NCBI RefSeq assembly: GCF_007828955.1
Contig: NZ_VIVR01000001.1
Location: 1,550,001 to 1,614,000, forward strand
Direction of reading: 5' to 3'
Source of the DNA: Kitasatospora atroaurantiaca
GTDB taxonomy: Bacteria > Actinomycetota > Actinomycetes > Streptomycetales > Streptomycetaceae
Length of the DNA stretch: 64,000 nucleotides
Part shown: one piece after another, positions 17,272-26,110 of the stretch
Layout of the letters: the number at the start of each line of letters is the position of its first letter
How positions within the stretch are numbered: position 1 is the first letter of the stretch
Made by a program: the position numbers and the translations under genes
The notes under the pieces: model-generated
Database searches by the model: none
What the model saw: only the letters and a program-made list of their open reading frames with translations
Told to the model about the DNA's origin: nothing

Positions 17272-17427
17272 GAGGCTCACCTCCTGCTTCTGTTCCGGCC
17301 CTGGAACGGGGCCCCTGAATTCGTTGCTGCTGATCTGATGCTGCGCCAGAGCCTACGGACGACCCCGCGCGGCGCGCATCCTATTTTTGACCTGCGCCTT
17401 TCCCCTTGTGCCGTCCCCTTGTGCCCC

Positions 17428-18522
17428 TCACACCTGCCGGCGGACGGCCAGCATGGCCGCGTCGTCGTTCATCCCGCCGGCGGTGTACTCGCGGACGTCC
17501 GCGAGGATCTCGGTCAGCACCCCGTCCGGATCAGCGCCCGGCAGCGCGGACAGCCGCTCGGCGAGCGGGTAGAAGTGGCCGTCCGCGTCCCTGGCCTCCG
17601 AGACGCCGTCGGTATAGAGGAGAAGCAGGTCCCCCGGCCCCAGGTCCAGCGGCTCCGCCCGGTAGTGCCCGCCGATCAGCCCGAGCAGCGCCAGCGGGGG
17701 TGCGTGGTGGTCGGGGCTCACCTCGTGCACCTCTCCCGTAGGGCGCAGGACCAGGGGCGGCGGGTGGCCGCAGTTGACGATCTGGGCCCGCCCCGGCTCG
17801 GCCGGAACGCCGACCAGTACGGCGGTCACGAACCGCTCGTTCGCGGGGCGGCGGGCGATCGCGGAGTCCAGCCGCTCGGCCACCCCGGCCAGGTCGGGGT
17901 CGGTCGCGGCGGCCTCGCGGAAGACTCCGAGCACGTCTGCGGCCGTCTCCACGGCCGCCAGGCCCTTGCCCTGGACATCGCCGAGCAGGAGCCGCACGCC
18001 GTGCGGTGTGTCCAGCACCTCGTACAGGTCCCCGCCGATGCGGGCCTCGGCGGCGGCCGCCGCGTACCGCACGGCGACGCGCAGCGGGCCGACCCGCTGG
18101 GCCACCGGCCGCAGCAGGGCCTGCTGGGCCGCCTCGGCGACGGTCCGGATCCGGTGGAGCTGCTGCTCCCGGGCCCGGATGAGGACGACGTTGGCGACGC
18201 TGGCCATGGTCGCCGCGAGGACGGCGAACACCGCGACGATGTGGACCACCAGGGGAACACCCGGGTTGACGAAGGAGAGGCTCACGACCACCCCGGTCGC
18301 CAGCAGGCCGGCCAGCAGCGGGACCCGTACGGAGCGGGCGCTCGCCCCGGCCAGGACCGGCAGGGTCGCGATGATCGGGGAGGCGGTGGTCCTCGGACCG
18401 GTGGCCAGGTCCGCCGCGACGGCCGCCACGACCAGGGCGTACGCGCCGCTGAGCAGGAGGAGCGACCACCGGGGCAGCCGCGCGGGCGTCAGCGGGCCGG
18501 TCGAAGAGCCGTCCTCGGCCAC
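17428..18522 (-). CDS. Membrane-anchored PP2C/SpoIIE-type serine phosphatase
   Basis: A 364-residue protein starting at a GTG with GAGGAGGAG close upstream. The N-terminal 120 residues hold four or five hydrophobic segments. A PPM-type phosphatase domain follows, with metal-binding aspartates in IGGDLYEVL and LLLGDVQGKGLAA, then NCGHPPPLVL, LLLYTDGVSEARD and the terminal NDDAAMLAVR. In Streptomyces such enzymes usually dephosphorylate anti-anti-sigma factors and so tune sigma factor release. No kinase or STAS partner is adjacent here. It is transcribed in the same direction as rsgA and the upstream YihY gene but is separated from both. Confidence 0.9.
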   Translation of the reverse strand: MAEDGSSTGPLTPARLPRWSLLLLSGAYALVVAAVAADLATGPRTTASPIIATLPVLAGASARSVRVPLLAGLLATGVVVSLSFVNPGVPLVVHIVAVFAVLAATMASVANVVLIRAREQQLHRIRTVAEAAQQALLRPVAQRVGPLRVAVRYAAAAAEARIGGDLYEVLDTPHGVRLLLGDVQGKGLAAVETAADVLGVFREAAATDPDLAGVAERLDSAIARRPANERFVTAVLVGVPAEPGRAQIVNCGHPPPLVLRPTGEVHEVSPDHHAPPLALLGLIGGHYRAEPLDLGPGDLLLLYTDGVSEARDADGHFYPLAERLSALPGADPDGVLTEILADVREYTAGGMNDDAAMLAVRRQV

Positions 18523-18639
18523 GGTGGGCTCCTCCTCGCTCGCGTCGGGCCGCGGCGGACCACGCGGTCCGTCCCACCACTCACTCTCGCCTCTCGGCAG
18601 GCTCGTGGCGACAGGACGCGGGCGAGGGTCACACGTGCC

Positions 18640-19920
18640 TTACAGCCCGTCCCAGGGCCCCCGGGTCGGGTAGCGGGGAGGCGGGGCCGGGCGGTCGCTG
18701 TCCGGCGGGGGCGGGGGCTGGCGGCGGTGGGCGCCGCGCGAGCCCAGGCGGCCGCGCACGTTGCTTGGCGGCAGGATGTCGGCCCAGCGCTCGGGGTACT
18801 CGGAGGGTGCGTGGCCCTCGTCGTCGTCCTCGTCGAACTCCTCCTCGACGCCCTCCGCCAGCCCGAGCTCGCGGGCGCGGCGAGCCCGCTCCACGGCCCG
18901 GCGGGCGGTGACCTCGCGGACCACCGCCTCGGCGGCCTCCTCGCTGGCGCGCTCGTTCTCGGCGCGGGCGTCGGCCGTCTCGACGGTGGGCCAGCGGCGG
19001 TCTATGGCGGCGTTCATCGCGGCGCCGATCAGCACGGCGAGCGCCACCACGCCGATCCACAGCAGCACCGCGACGGGCGCGGCCAGAGACCCGTACACCG
19101 AGGGGCCCTCGACCGAGCTGACCAGGTAGAGCCGGAGCAGCACGCTGCAGATCACCAGGACCCCGAGGGCGACCAGCGCGCCCGGGATGTCCTCGCGCCA
19201 GGGCGTACTGACGGGGACGGCCACGTGGTAGAGGGTGGTGAGGAAGACGACCAGCAGCAGGATCGCCACCGGCCAGTAGAGCGCGCTGACCACGGCCGCC
19301 GAGTTCGGCAGCGCGGAGACCACCAGGCCGGGGCCGGCCACCAGCAGCGGCAGGACGAGCGAGCCGATCACCAGCGCGCCGAGGTAGAGCCCGAGGGACA
19401 TCAGGCGGGTCTTGACGATGCCGCGCTTGCCGTCGAGCCCGTACATCACGGTGATGGTGTCGATGAAGATGTAGAGCGCCCGGGAGCCGGACCAGAGCGA
19501 GAGCAGGAAGCCGATCGAGATCAGGTCGGGCCGGCCGTTGTCGAAGACGCCGGTCAGCAGCGGCTGCACGATCTGGTCGATCGAGCTCGGTGAGAGCACC
19601 GTCCCAGCTGCTGAGACGATGTCCTGCTTGAGCCGCTCGATGGTGCCGGCGCCGAGGATGGCGTCGAGGTAGCCGAGGGTGCCCGCCAGGCAGAGCAGCA
19701 GCGGCGGGATCGACAGCAGGGTGAAGAACGCGGCCTCCGCGGCGAGCCCTGTGACGCGGTACTCGACGCAGGTGTTGGTGGTGTCCTTGAGCAGTGCCCA
19801 CACGGTCGACCGCAGGGTGACGCGCTTTGCGGCCCGCCGGGAGCCCTTGCCCCGGCGCCGGGACGGACGCTCGGCGGCCTGGCCCGGGGTCTCGCGTGGT
19901 GTACTGCCTGCTGCTTGCAC
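18640..19920 (-). CDS. YihY/BrkB-family inner membrane protein
   Basis: A 426-residue protein of the YihY/virulence factor BrkB family, once misnamed RNase BN. A basic N-terminus precedes about six membrane helices, with the family signature RVTGLAAEAAFFTLLSIPPLLL in two parts near residues 55-76 and the SLWSGSRALYIFIDTITVMYG region. The last 130 residues are a charged, then Pro-rich cytoplasmic tail (EEEFDEDDDEG, QPPPPPDS). The GTG start at 19920 lies six bases after TACCGT and has no Shine-Dalgarno, suggesting a leaderless mRNA. The transport substrate is unknown. Confidence 0.9.
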   Translation of the reverse strand: MQAAGSTPRETPGQAAERPSRRRGKGSRRAAKRVTLRSTVWALLKDTTNTCVEYRVTGLAAEAAFFTLLSIPPLLLCLAGTLGYLDAILGAGTIERLKQDIVSAAGTVLSPSSIDQIVQPLLTGVFDNGRPDLISIGFLLSLWSGSRALYIFIDTITVMYGLDGKRGIVKTRLMSLGLYLGALVIGSLVLPLLVAGPGLVVSALPNSAAVVSALYWPVAILLLVVFLTTLYHVAVPVSTPWREDIPGALVALGVLVICSVLLRLYLVSSVEGPSVYGSLAAPVAVLLWIGVVALAVLIGAAMNAAIDRRWPTVETADARAENERASEEAAEAVVREVTARRAVERARRARELGLAEGVEEEFDEDDDEGHAPSEYPERWADILPPSNVRGRLGSRGAHRRQPPPPPDSDRPAPPPRYPTRGPWDGL

Positions 19921-20124
19921 ATGCCTACGGTATCGGCCCCGGCGATGGTCCCCCGCGCGCCCGCACGTACCGGGCCGCCGCTGGTCGCCGCAGGTGCCCC
20001 GACCGTTGCCGTCGGGCCTGGCAGATGAGGGGCGGTCAGGCCGTCATCTCGAAGGGCGATACTCAATCGTCCAGAATGCGGACGTTAGTGGACCGAGAGT
20101 CGCTCGTCGTGCGAATCTCTAGCC

Positions 20125-20208
20125 ATGCCAAGCGCCGGAACCACCCTAGTAGGTCGACTTCACGTCGATCTCCTTCGCGTGTCCAGCGCCATCTGTCCGG
20201 TGACCTGA
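20125..20208 (+). CDS. Cysteine-responsive leader peptide of the sulfate assimilation operon
   Basis: A 27-codon ORF whose core LVGRLHVDLLRVSSAIC matches the leader peptides found upstream of sulfur-metabolism genes in Streptomyces (pattern LV-R-H-DL-R-SSA-C). The single Cys codon sits near the end, where ribosome stalling would report low cysteinyl-tRNA. The ATG lies six bases after GAATCT (20113-20118), so translation may be leaderless. The stop is 187 bases before the sulfite reductase start. Related short cysteine-rich ORFs in mycobacteria are established cysteine attenuators; function here is inferred by analogy. Confidence 0.85.
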   Translation: MPSAGTTLVGRLHVDLLRVSSAICPVT

Positions 20209-20395
20209 GCCCCACCCCGCCGCCACCACCGCACCCGGCGCCACCACCTCGCCATCCCCGCCGACGCGGATGCGCGGGCGCCCCAGGCCAGGGTCACTGT
20301 TCTCTCGCCACCTGCTGCAACCCCGCAGGTCAGAGCAGTCCGCGCCCGGGGATCCCAGCACCCCGCAACAGAGCCAGCTGCTTAAGGACGACACC
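20209..20395 (+). promoter_or_regulatory. C-rich leader-to-sir spacer, candidate Rho-dependent attenuation region
   Basis: The first 55 bases after the leader stop are strikingly C-rich and G-poor for this genome (CCCCACCCCGCCGCCACCAC and onward), the character of a Rho-loading site. Further on is a GGTCACTG...CTGCTGCAACC segment, and AAGGAC seven bases before the sulfite reductase ATG. No gene is present. Control by ribosome shielding of a Rho site is an inference. Confidence 0.4.
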
Positions 20396-22120
20396 ATGGC
20401 CCCCACTCCCGAACCGGTCGAGCCCCAGGTCGACAGCGCCGCCGCGCGCCGTCCCGCCGCCGCCCGCAAGGTGACCCGCCACCGCGGCGAGGGCCAGTGG
20501 GGCATGGGCCACTTCACGCCGCTCAACGCCAACGAGCAGTTCAAGAAGGACGACGACGGTCTCAACGTGCGGACACGCATTGAGACCATCTACGCCCACC
20601 GCGGCTTCGACTCGATCGACCCGGCGGACCTGCGCGGCCGGATGCGCTGGTGGGGTCTGTACACCCAGCGCAAGGAAGGCATCGACGGCGGCAAGACCGC
20701 GATCCTCGAGCCGCACGAGCTCGACGCCGAGTACTTCATGCTGCGCGTCCGGATCGACGGCGGCCGCCTGACGGTGGCGCAGCTGAAGGCGATCGCCGAG
20801 GTCTCCGAGCAGTACGCGCGCAACACCGCCGACCTGACCGACCGCCAGAACGTCCAGTACCACTGGATCCGGATCGAGGACGTCCCCGCGATCTGGCAGA
20901 AGCTGGAGGCCGTCGGCCTGTCCACCACCGAGGCCTGCGGTGACACCCCGCGTGTCATCCTCGGCTCCCCGGTGGCCGGCATCGCCGAGGACGAGATCAT
21001 CGACGGCACCCCGGCCATCGACGAGATCCAGCGCCGCTTCATCGGCAACAAGGACTTCTCCAACCTGCCGCGCAAGTTCAAGTCGGCGGTCTCCGGCTCG
21101 CCGCTGCTGGACGTGGCGCACGAGATCAACGACATCGCCTTCGTCGGCGTGGTCCACCCCGAGCACGGCCCCGGCTTCGACCTCTGGGTCGGCGGCGGTC
21201 TCTCCACCAACCCCAAGCTCGGCGTGCGCCTGGGCGCCTGGGTCCCGCTGGACGAGGTCGCGGACGTCTACGGTGGCGTGATCGGCATCTTCCGCGACTA
21301 CGGCTACCGCCGCCTGCGCAACCGCGCCCGGCTGAAGTTCCTGGTCGCCGACTGGGGCGTGGAGAAGTTCCGCCAGGTCCTGGAGGACGAGTACCTCAAG
21401 TACCAGCTGATCGACGGCCCCGCGCCCGAGGAGCCCAGCGGCACCTGGCGCGACCACGTCGGCGTGCACAGGCAGAAGGACGGCCGCTTCTACGTCGGCT
21501 TCGCGCCGCGCGTCGGCCGGGTCGACGGCAAGCTGCTCGGCCAGGTCGCCGAGCTCGCCGCCGAGCACGGCAGCGACCGGCTTCGTACCACCGCCGAGCA
21601 GAAGATGCTGATCCTCGACATCGAGGAGAGCAGGGTCGAGTCGCTGGTGGCCGGGCTGGAGGCGCTGGACCTGCGGGTCACGCCGTCCCCGTTCCGCCGC
21701 GGCACCATGGCCTGCACCGGCATCGAGTACTGCAAGCTCGCCATCGTCGAAACCAAGGAGCGCGGCCGTACGCTCATCGACGAGCTGGAGCAGCGCCTGC
21801 CGGACTTCGCCGAGCCGCTCACCATCAACATCAACGGCTGCCCGAACGCCTGCGCCCGCATCCAGGTCGCGGACATCGGTCTCAAGGGCCAGCTGGTGAC
21901 CGACGAGAACGGCGAGCAGGTCGAGGGCTACCAGGTGCACCTCGGTGGCGCGCTGGGCCTGGAGGCCGGCTTCGGCCGCAAGGTCCGCGGGCTCAAGGTC
22001 ACCAAGGACGGCCTGCCGGACTACGTGGAGCGGGTGCTGACGCGCTTCCAGGCCGAGCGGAACGAGGGCGAGCGCTTCGCCCAGTGGACGGCCAGGGCCA
22101 GTGAGGAGGCGCTGTCGTGA
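20396..22120 (+). CDS. sir: Ferredoxin-dependent sulfite reductase (nitrite/sulfite reductase family)
   Basis: A 574-residue siroheme and [4Fe-4S] enzyme that reduces sulfite to sulfide. The cluster and siroheme ligands are visible as CTGIEYC (Cys440, Cys446) and CPNAC (Cys482, Cys486). Duplicated ferredoxin-like and reductase domains include ADLTDRQNVQYHWIRIEDV and VGVVHPEHGPGFDLWVGGGL. Its place first in a sulfate operon with cysHCDN favours sulfite over nitrite as substrate. The ATG at 20396 is preceded by AAGGAC; upstream frame extension is not supported. The stop overlaps the next small gene by four bases. Confidence 0.95.
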   Translation: MAPTPEPVEPQVDSAAARRPAAARKVTRHRGEGQWGMGHFTPLNANEQFKKDDDGLNVRTRIETIYAHRGFDSIDPADLRGRMRWWGLYTQRKEGIDGGKTAILEPHELDAEYFMLRVRIDGGRLTVAQLKAIAEVSEQYARNTADLTDRQNVQYHWIRIEDVPAIWQKLEAVGLSTTEACGDTPRVILGSPVAGIAEDEIIDGTPAIDEIQRRFIGNKDFSNLPRKFKSAVSGSPLLDVAHEINDIAFVGVVHPEHGPGFDLWVGGGLSTNPKLGVRLGAWVPLDEVADVYGGVIGIFRDYGYRRLRNRARLKFLVADWGVEKFRQVLEDEYLKYQLIDGPAPEEPSGTWRDHVGVHRQKDGRFYVGFAPRVGRVDGKLLGQVAELAAEHGSDRLRTTAEQKMLILDIEESRVESLVAGLEALDLRVTPSPFRRGTMACTGIEYCKLAIVETKERGRTLIDELEQRLPDFAEPLTININGCPNACARIQVADIGLKGQLVTDENGEQVEGYQVHLGGALGLEAGFGRKVRGLKVTKDGLPDYVERVLTRFQAERNEGERFAQWTARASEEALS

Positions 22121-22284
22121 GTGAGCGAGCCGCACCTTTCCACTGCCCGTACTGCGGCGACGAGGACCTGCGTCCGTCGGAGGCCGGTCACGGTGCCTGG
22201 GAGTGCCACGGCTGCCGCCGTGCCTTCCAGCTGAAGTTCCTGGGCCTGCTGTCATCGGGGGGAGCCGCACATGAGCGTGACTGA
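22117..22284 (+). CDS. 55-residue zinc-ribbon protein of the sulfate operon
   Basis: The GTG overlaps the sulfite reductase stop (GTGA) and the frame overlaps the start of cysH by 14 bases, so it is tightly coupled on both sides. The peptide carries HCPYCG and ECHGC, two CxxC pairs 20 residues apart that would bind zinc or iron. The tail is FQLKFLGLL and then Ser/Gly. A small protein is commonly found at this place in Streptomyces sulfate clusters. Its role is unknown; a redox or assembly helper for the neighbouring FeS enzymes is a guess. Confidence 0.85.
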   Translation: MSERAAPFHCPYCGDEDLRPSEAGHGAWECHGCRRAFQLKFLGLLSSGGAAHERD

Positions 22285-22966
22285 CTACGAGGCACTGGCC
22301 ACCACGGCCGGGCGCGAGCTGGAGGAGGCGACCCCTCAGGAGATCCTGAAGTGGGCCGCCGACAATTTCGGCAAGCGTTTCTGCGTCACCTCCTCGATGG
22401 AGGACGCGGTCGTGGCGCACCTCGCCTCCTCCGTCTTCCCGGGCGTAGACGTGGTGTTCCTGGACACCGGCTACCACTTCGCCGAGACCATCGGCACCCG
22501 GGACGCGGTGGCGGCGGTGATGCCGGTCAACGTCATCACGCTCAAGCCGCTGCAGACGGTGGCCGAGCAGGACGCCGAGTACGGGCCCAACCTGCACGAC
22601 CGTGACCCGGACCTGTGCTGCTCGCTCCGCAAGGTCGAGCCGCTCAACCGCGGCCTCGGCGGGTACGACGCCTGGGCGACCGGGCTGCGCCGCGACGAGT
22701 CGCCGTCCCGGGCCAACACCCCCGTGGTGTCCTGGGACCCGAAGCGCCGCAAGGTGAAGCTGGCCCCGATCGCCCGCTGGACGCAGGAGGACGTGGACGC
22801 GTACGTCGCCGCCAACGGCGTACTGCTCAACCCGCTGCTGTGGGAGGGCTACACGTCCATCGGCTGCTCGCCGCTGTCCTGCACCGCCAAGCCCGGCGAG
22901 GGCGAGAGCGGACGGGCGGGCCGCTGGGCCGGCTCGGGCAAGACCGAGTGCGGCATCCATCTCTGA
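22271..22966 (+). CDS. cysH: Adenylylsulfate / phosphoadenylylsulfate reductase with unusual cysteine spacing
   Basis: A 231-residue PAPS/APS reductase of the adenine-nucleotide alpha-hydrolase fold, which reduces activated sulfate to sulfite. The substrate loop VTSSMEDAVVAHL and the LDTGYHFAET motif are present, and the C-terminal catalytic cysteine lies in ECGIHL (Cys227). A tandem Cys116-Cys117 (DLCCSLRK) marks the [4Fe-4S]-containing class. The partner motif, normally CxxC, here reads GCSPLSCT with Cys199 and Cys204, a two-residue longer spacing. Whether the cluster is intact cannot be told from sequence. An APS kinase gene follows directly, so either APS or PAPS may be the substrate. Confidence 0.93.
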   Translation: MSVTDYEALATTAGRELEEATPQEILKWAADNFGKRFCVTSSMEDAVVAHLASSVFPGVDVVFLDTGYHFAETIGTRDAVAAVMPVNVITLKPLQTVAEQDAEYGPNLHDRDPDLCCSLRKVEPLNRGLGGYDAWATGLRRDESPSRANTPVVSWDPKRRKVKLAPIARWTQEDVDAYVAANGVLLNPLLWEGYTSIGCSPLSCTAKPGEGESGRAGRWAGSGKTECGIHL

Positions 22967-23004
22967 CATCGCACCACCAACCCGTACCACCAGGAGACTT
23001 CACC

Positions 23005-23604
23005 GTGACCACAGCTCAGACGTTGGCAGCCGACGGAGCCGCAGAGGCGGCCCGCGCGGCCGCCCCCTGCGAGCGCGGCGCCACCGTGTGGCTGACCGGG
23101 CTGCCCAGTGCGGGCAAGACCACCCTCGCCTTCGCCCTGGCCGAGCGACTCCGGGCCGAGGGCCACAAGGTCGAGGTCCTCGACGGTGACGAGATCCGTG
23201 AATTCCTGTCCAAGGGGCTGGGGTTCAGCCAGGAGGACCGGCACACCAACGTGACCCGGATCGGCTTCGTGGCCGAGAAGCTCGCGTCCAACGGCGTCAA
23301 GGTGCTCGCCCCGGTGATCGCCCCCTACGCCGCCTCCCGCACCGCGGTCCGCGACCGGCACGCCGAGGCCGGCACGGAGTTCCTGGAGATCCACGTCGCG
23401 ACCCCGGTCGAGGTCTGCTCGGAGCGTGACGTCAAGGGCCTGTACGCCAAGCAGGCGGCCGGTGAGATCGCGGGTCTGACCGGCGTGGACGACCCGTACG
23501 AGGCCCCGGAGAACCCGGAGCTGCGCATCGAGACCCAGAACCGGTCGGTGGCCGACTCCGCCGCCGAGCTGCACGCCTTCCTGACGACAAGGGGCCTGGC
23601 ATGA
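23005..23604 (+). CDS. cysC: Adenylylsulfate kinase
   Basis: A 199-residue kinase that phosphorylates APS at the 3' position to give PAPS. The P-loop GLPSAGKTT (residues 32-40) is followed by EVLDGDEIREFLSKGLGFS and RHTNVTRIGFVAEKLA, which form the substrate site, and by ARDxxGLYAKQ-like ERDVKGLYAKQAAGEI. The GTG at 23005 has AGGAG at an 8-base spacing. The stop overlaps the ATG of cysD by four bases. Confidence 0.95.
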   Translation: MTTAQTLAADGAAEAARAAAPCERGATVWLTGLPSAGKTTLAFALAERLRAEGHKVEVLDGDEIREFLSKGLGFSQEDRHTNVTRIGFVAEKLASNGVKVLAPVIAPYAASRTAVRDRHAEAGTEFLEIHVATPVEVCSERDVKGLYAKQAAGEIAGLTGVDDPYEAPENPELRIETQNRSVADSAAELHAFLTTRGLA

Positions 23605-24539
23605 CGACCGCGACCCACACCCTCCTGGACACGCAGGAGAACCCCTACGCGCTGTCGCACCTGGACGCCCTCGAGGCGGAGTCGGTGCACATCTTCCGCG
23701 AGGTGGCCGGCGAGTTCGAGCGTCCGGTGATCCTGTTCTCGGGCGGCAAAGACTCCATCGTCATGCTGCACCTGGCGCTGAAGGCCTTCTGGCCCGCGCC
23801 GGTGCCGTTCTCGCTGCTGCACGTCGACACCGGGCACAACTTCCCCGAGGTCATCGCCTACCGCGACCGCGTGGTGGCCGAGCACAACCTGCGCCTGCAC
23901 GTGGCCCACGTCCAGGACTTCATCGACGACGGCCGGCTGCGCGAGCGCCCCGACGGCACCCGTAACCCGCTGCAGACCGTCCCGCTGCTGGACGCCATCG
24001 AGACCAACCGTTTCGACGCCGTCTTCGGCGGCGGCCGCCGCGACGAGGAGAAGGCCCGCGCCAAGGAGCGCGTCTTCTCCCTGCGCGACGAGTTCGGCGC
24101 CTGGGACCCGCGCCGCCAGCGCCCCGAGCTGTGGAGCCTCTACAACGGCAAGCACGCGGTCGGCGAGCACGTGCGCGTCTTCCCGCTGTCCAACTGGACC
24201 GAGCTGGACGTGTGGCAGTACATCGAGCGGGAGAAGATCGAGCTCCCCGAGATCTACTACGCCCACGAGCGCGACGTCTTCGCCCGCAACGGCATGTGGC
24301 TGACCGCCGGCGACTGGGGCGGCCCCAAGGAGACCGAGACGGTCGAGCGCCGCCTGGTGCGCTACCGCACGGTCGGGGACATGTCCTGCACCGGCGCGGT
24401 CGACTCGGACGCGGTGTCCATCGCCGACGTGATCACCGAGATCGCCGCGAGCCGCCTCACCGAGCGCGGCGCCACCCGGGCGGACGACAAGATGTCCGAG
24501 GCCGCCATGGAAGACCGTAAGCGCGAGGGGTACTTCTAA
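23601..24539 (+). CDS. cysD: Sulfate adenylyltransferase subunit 2
   Basis: The 312-residue ATP pyrophosphatase subunit makes APS from sulfate and ATP with CysN. The PP-loop is SGGKDSIV near residues 50-57, with LLHVDTGHNFPEV, AVFGGGRRDEEKARAKER and the C-terminal AAMEDRKREGYF typical of the family. ATG 23601 lies in an ATGA overlap with cysC, and a single base separates its stop from cysN, so the two subunits should be made together. Confidence 0.96.
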   Translation: MTTATHTLLDTQENPYALSHLDALEAESVHIFREVAGEFERPVILFSGGKDSIVMLHLALKAFWPAPVPFSLLHVDTGHNFPEVIAYRDRVVAEHNLRLHVAHVQDFIDDGRLRERPDGTRNPLQTVPLLDAIETNRFDAVFGGGRRDEEKARAKERVFSLRDEFGAWDPRRQRPELWSLYNGKHAVGEHVRVFPLSNWTELDVWQYIEREKIELPEIYYAHERDVFARNGMWLTAGDWGGPKETETVERRLVRYRTVGDMSCTGAVDSDAVSIADVITEIAASRLTERGATRADDKMSEAAMEDRKREGYF

Positions 24540-24540
24540 G

Positions 24541-25890
24541 ATGTCGACTGATCTGCAGGCCGATTCGACGGCCGACAACCCCTTCGGCGAGGCCTCCGCC
24601 ACCGCGCTGCTGCGCTTCGCCACCGCCGGTTCCGTGGACGACGGCAAGTCGACCCTGGTCGGGCGACTGCTGCACGACTCCAAGTCGGTCCTCGCGGACC
24701 AGCTGGAGGCGGTCGAGCACGCGTCCCGCAACCGCGGCCAGGAGGCCCCCGACCTCGCGCTGCTCACCGACGGCCTGCGCGCCGAGCGCGAGCAGGGCAT
24801 CACCATCGACGTGGCGTACCGCTACTTCGCCACCCCGCGGCGGCGGTTCATCCTCGCCGACACCCCGGGGCACGTGCAGTACACCCGCAACATGGTGACC
24901 GGCGCCTCCACCGCCGAGCTGGCCGTGGTCCTGGTCGACGCCCGCAACGGCGTGGTCGAGCAGACCCGCCGCCACGCCGCCGTGGCCGCGCTGCTGCGCG
25001 TCCCGCACCTGGTGCTGGCCGTCAACAAGATGGACCTGGTCGAGTACGCGGAGCCCGTCTTCGCCGCCATCGCCGCCGAGTTCACCGCCTACGCGGCCTC
25101 GCTCGGTGTCGAGGACGTCGTCGCGATCCCGATCTCGGCGCTGGCCGGTGACAACGTGGTCGAGCCGTCCGCGCACATGGACTGGTACGGCGGCCCGACC
25201 CTGCTGGAGCACCTGGAGACCGTCCCGGTCGGCAGCGACCCCAGCGAGGAGCCGGCGCGCTTCCCGGTCCAGTACGTGATCCGTCCGCAGAGCGGCGAGC
25301 ACCGTGACTACCGGGGCTACGCGGGCCAGTTGGCCTCCGGGGTGCTGCGCACCGGTGACGCCGTCACCGTGCTGCCCTCCGGCCACACCACGACCGTCGC
25401 GGGCATCGACGCGCTCGGCAAGGAGACGGACATCGCCTGGGCCCCCCAGTCGATCACCGTCCGCCTCGCCGAGGACATCGACATCTCGCGCGGCGACCTG
25501 ATCGCGGCAGGCCAGGCCCCGACGCCCACCAAGGACGTCGTCGCCACCGTCTGCCACCTGCACGAGCGCCCGCTGCGCGTCGGGGACAAGGTGCTGCTCA
25601 AGCACACCACCCGCACCGTGCGCGCGCTGGTCAAGGAGATCACGTACCGCATCGACATCGACTCGCTCGAGCAGCGCTCCGGCGCCGACGGCCTGTCGGT
25701 CAACGATATCGGCCACGTGCTCCTGCGCACCGCCGAGCCGCTGGCGCTCGACCACTACACCGACAACCGCCGGACCGGGTCCTTCCTGCTGATCGACCCG
25801 GCCGACGGCACGACTCTCACCGCCGGCATGGCGGGCGAGTCCTTCGAGACCGTACGCACCACTGAACCCCTAGAGGAGGACTGGGTCTGA
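24541..25890 (+). CDS. cysN: Sulfate adenylyltransferase subunit 1 (GTPase)
   Basis: A 449-residue elongation-factor-like GTPase that drives the CysD reaction. It has the P-loop TAGSVDDGKSTLVGRLL near residues 31-46, the switch region EREQGITIDVAYRYF, DTPGHVQY and the base-specificity motif NKMDLV. Beta-barrel domains II and III complete the length. No CysC fusion is present, in line with the separate cysC two genes upstream. GAGGAGG just before its stop could serve a following start, but the next clear gene lies 220 bases on. Confidence 0.96.
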   Translation: MSTDLQADSTADNPFGEASATALLRFATAGSVDDGKSTLVGRLLHDSKSVLADQLEAVEHASRNRGQEAPDLALLTDGLRAEREQGITIDVAYRYFATPRRRFILADTPGHVQYTRNMVTGASTAELAVVLVDARNGVVEQTRRHAAVAALLRVPHLVLAVNKMDLVEYAEPVFAAIAAEFTAYAASLGVEDVVAIPISALAGDNVVEPSAHMDWYGGPTLLEHLETVPVGSDPSEEPARFPVQYVIRPQSGEHRDYRGYAGQLASGVLRTGDAVTVLPSGHTTTVAGIDALGKETDIAWAPQSITVRLAEDIDISRGDLIAAGQAPTPTKDVVATVCHLHERPLRVGDKVLLKHTTRTVRALVKEITYRIDIDSLEQRSGADGLSVNDIGHVLLRTAEPLALDHYTDNRRTGSFLLIDPADGTTLTAGMAGESFETVRTTEPLEEDWV

Positions 25891-26110
25891 TGCCCAGCGA
25901 GGCGTTCTCGGGCATGGACAAGGAAGGCGGCCGCATCGGCAGCGGCGTCCTCGGCAGCGGCCAGGGCGGACTGACGCGATGTGTGGGTCGACAGGGGCGC
26001 TGATCCCCTGTCACCGGGCCGTCCTTCCCCTGACAGCCCGGCTTGCCCGGCACTCCACGTGCCGCAAGCACCGCCAAGACCACCTTCCTTCCATGAACAG
26101 GACGACTCTC

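Noticed and set aside
25890..26003. A 37-codon ORF starting in the cysN stop (TGATG) with GAGGAGG ten bases upstream
   Set aside because: The ribosome site is fair, but the Gly/Ser-rich peptide has no recognisable feature and I know of no such gene at this place in the cluster.
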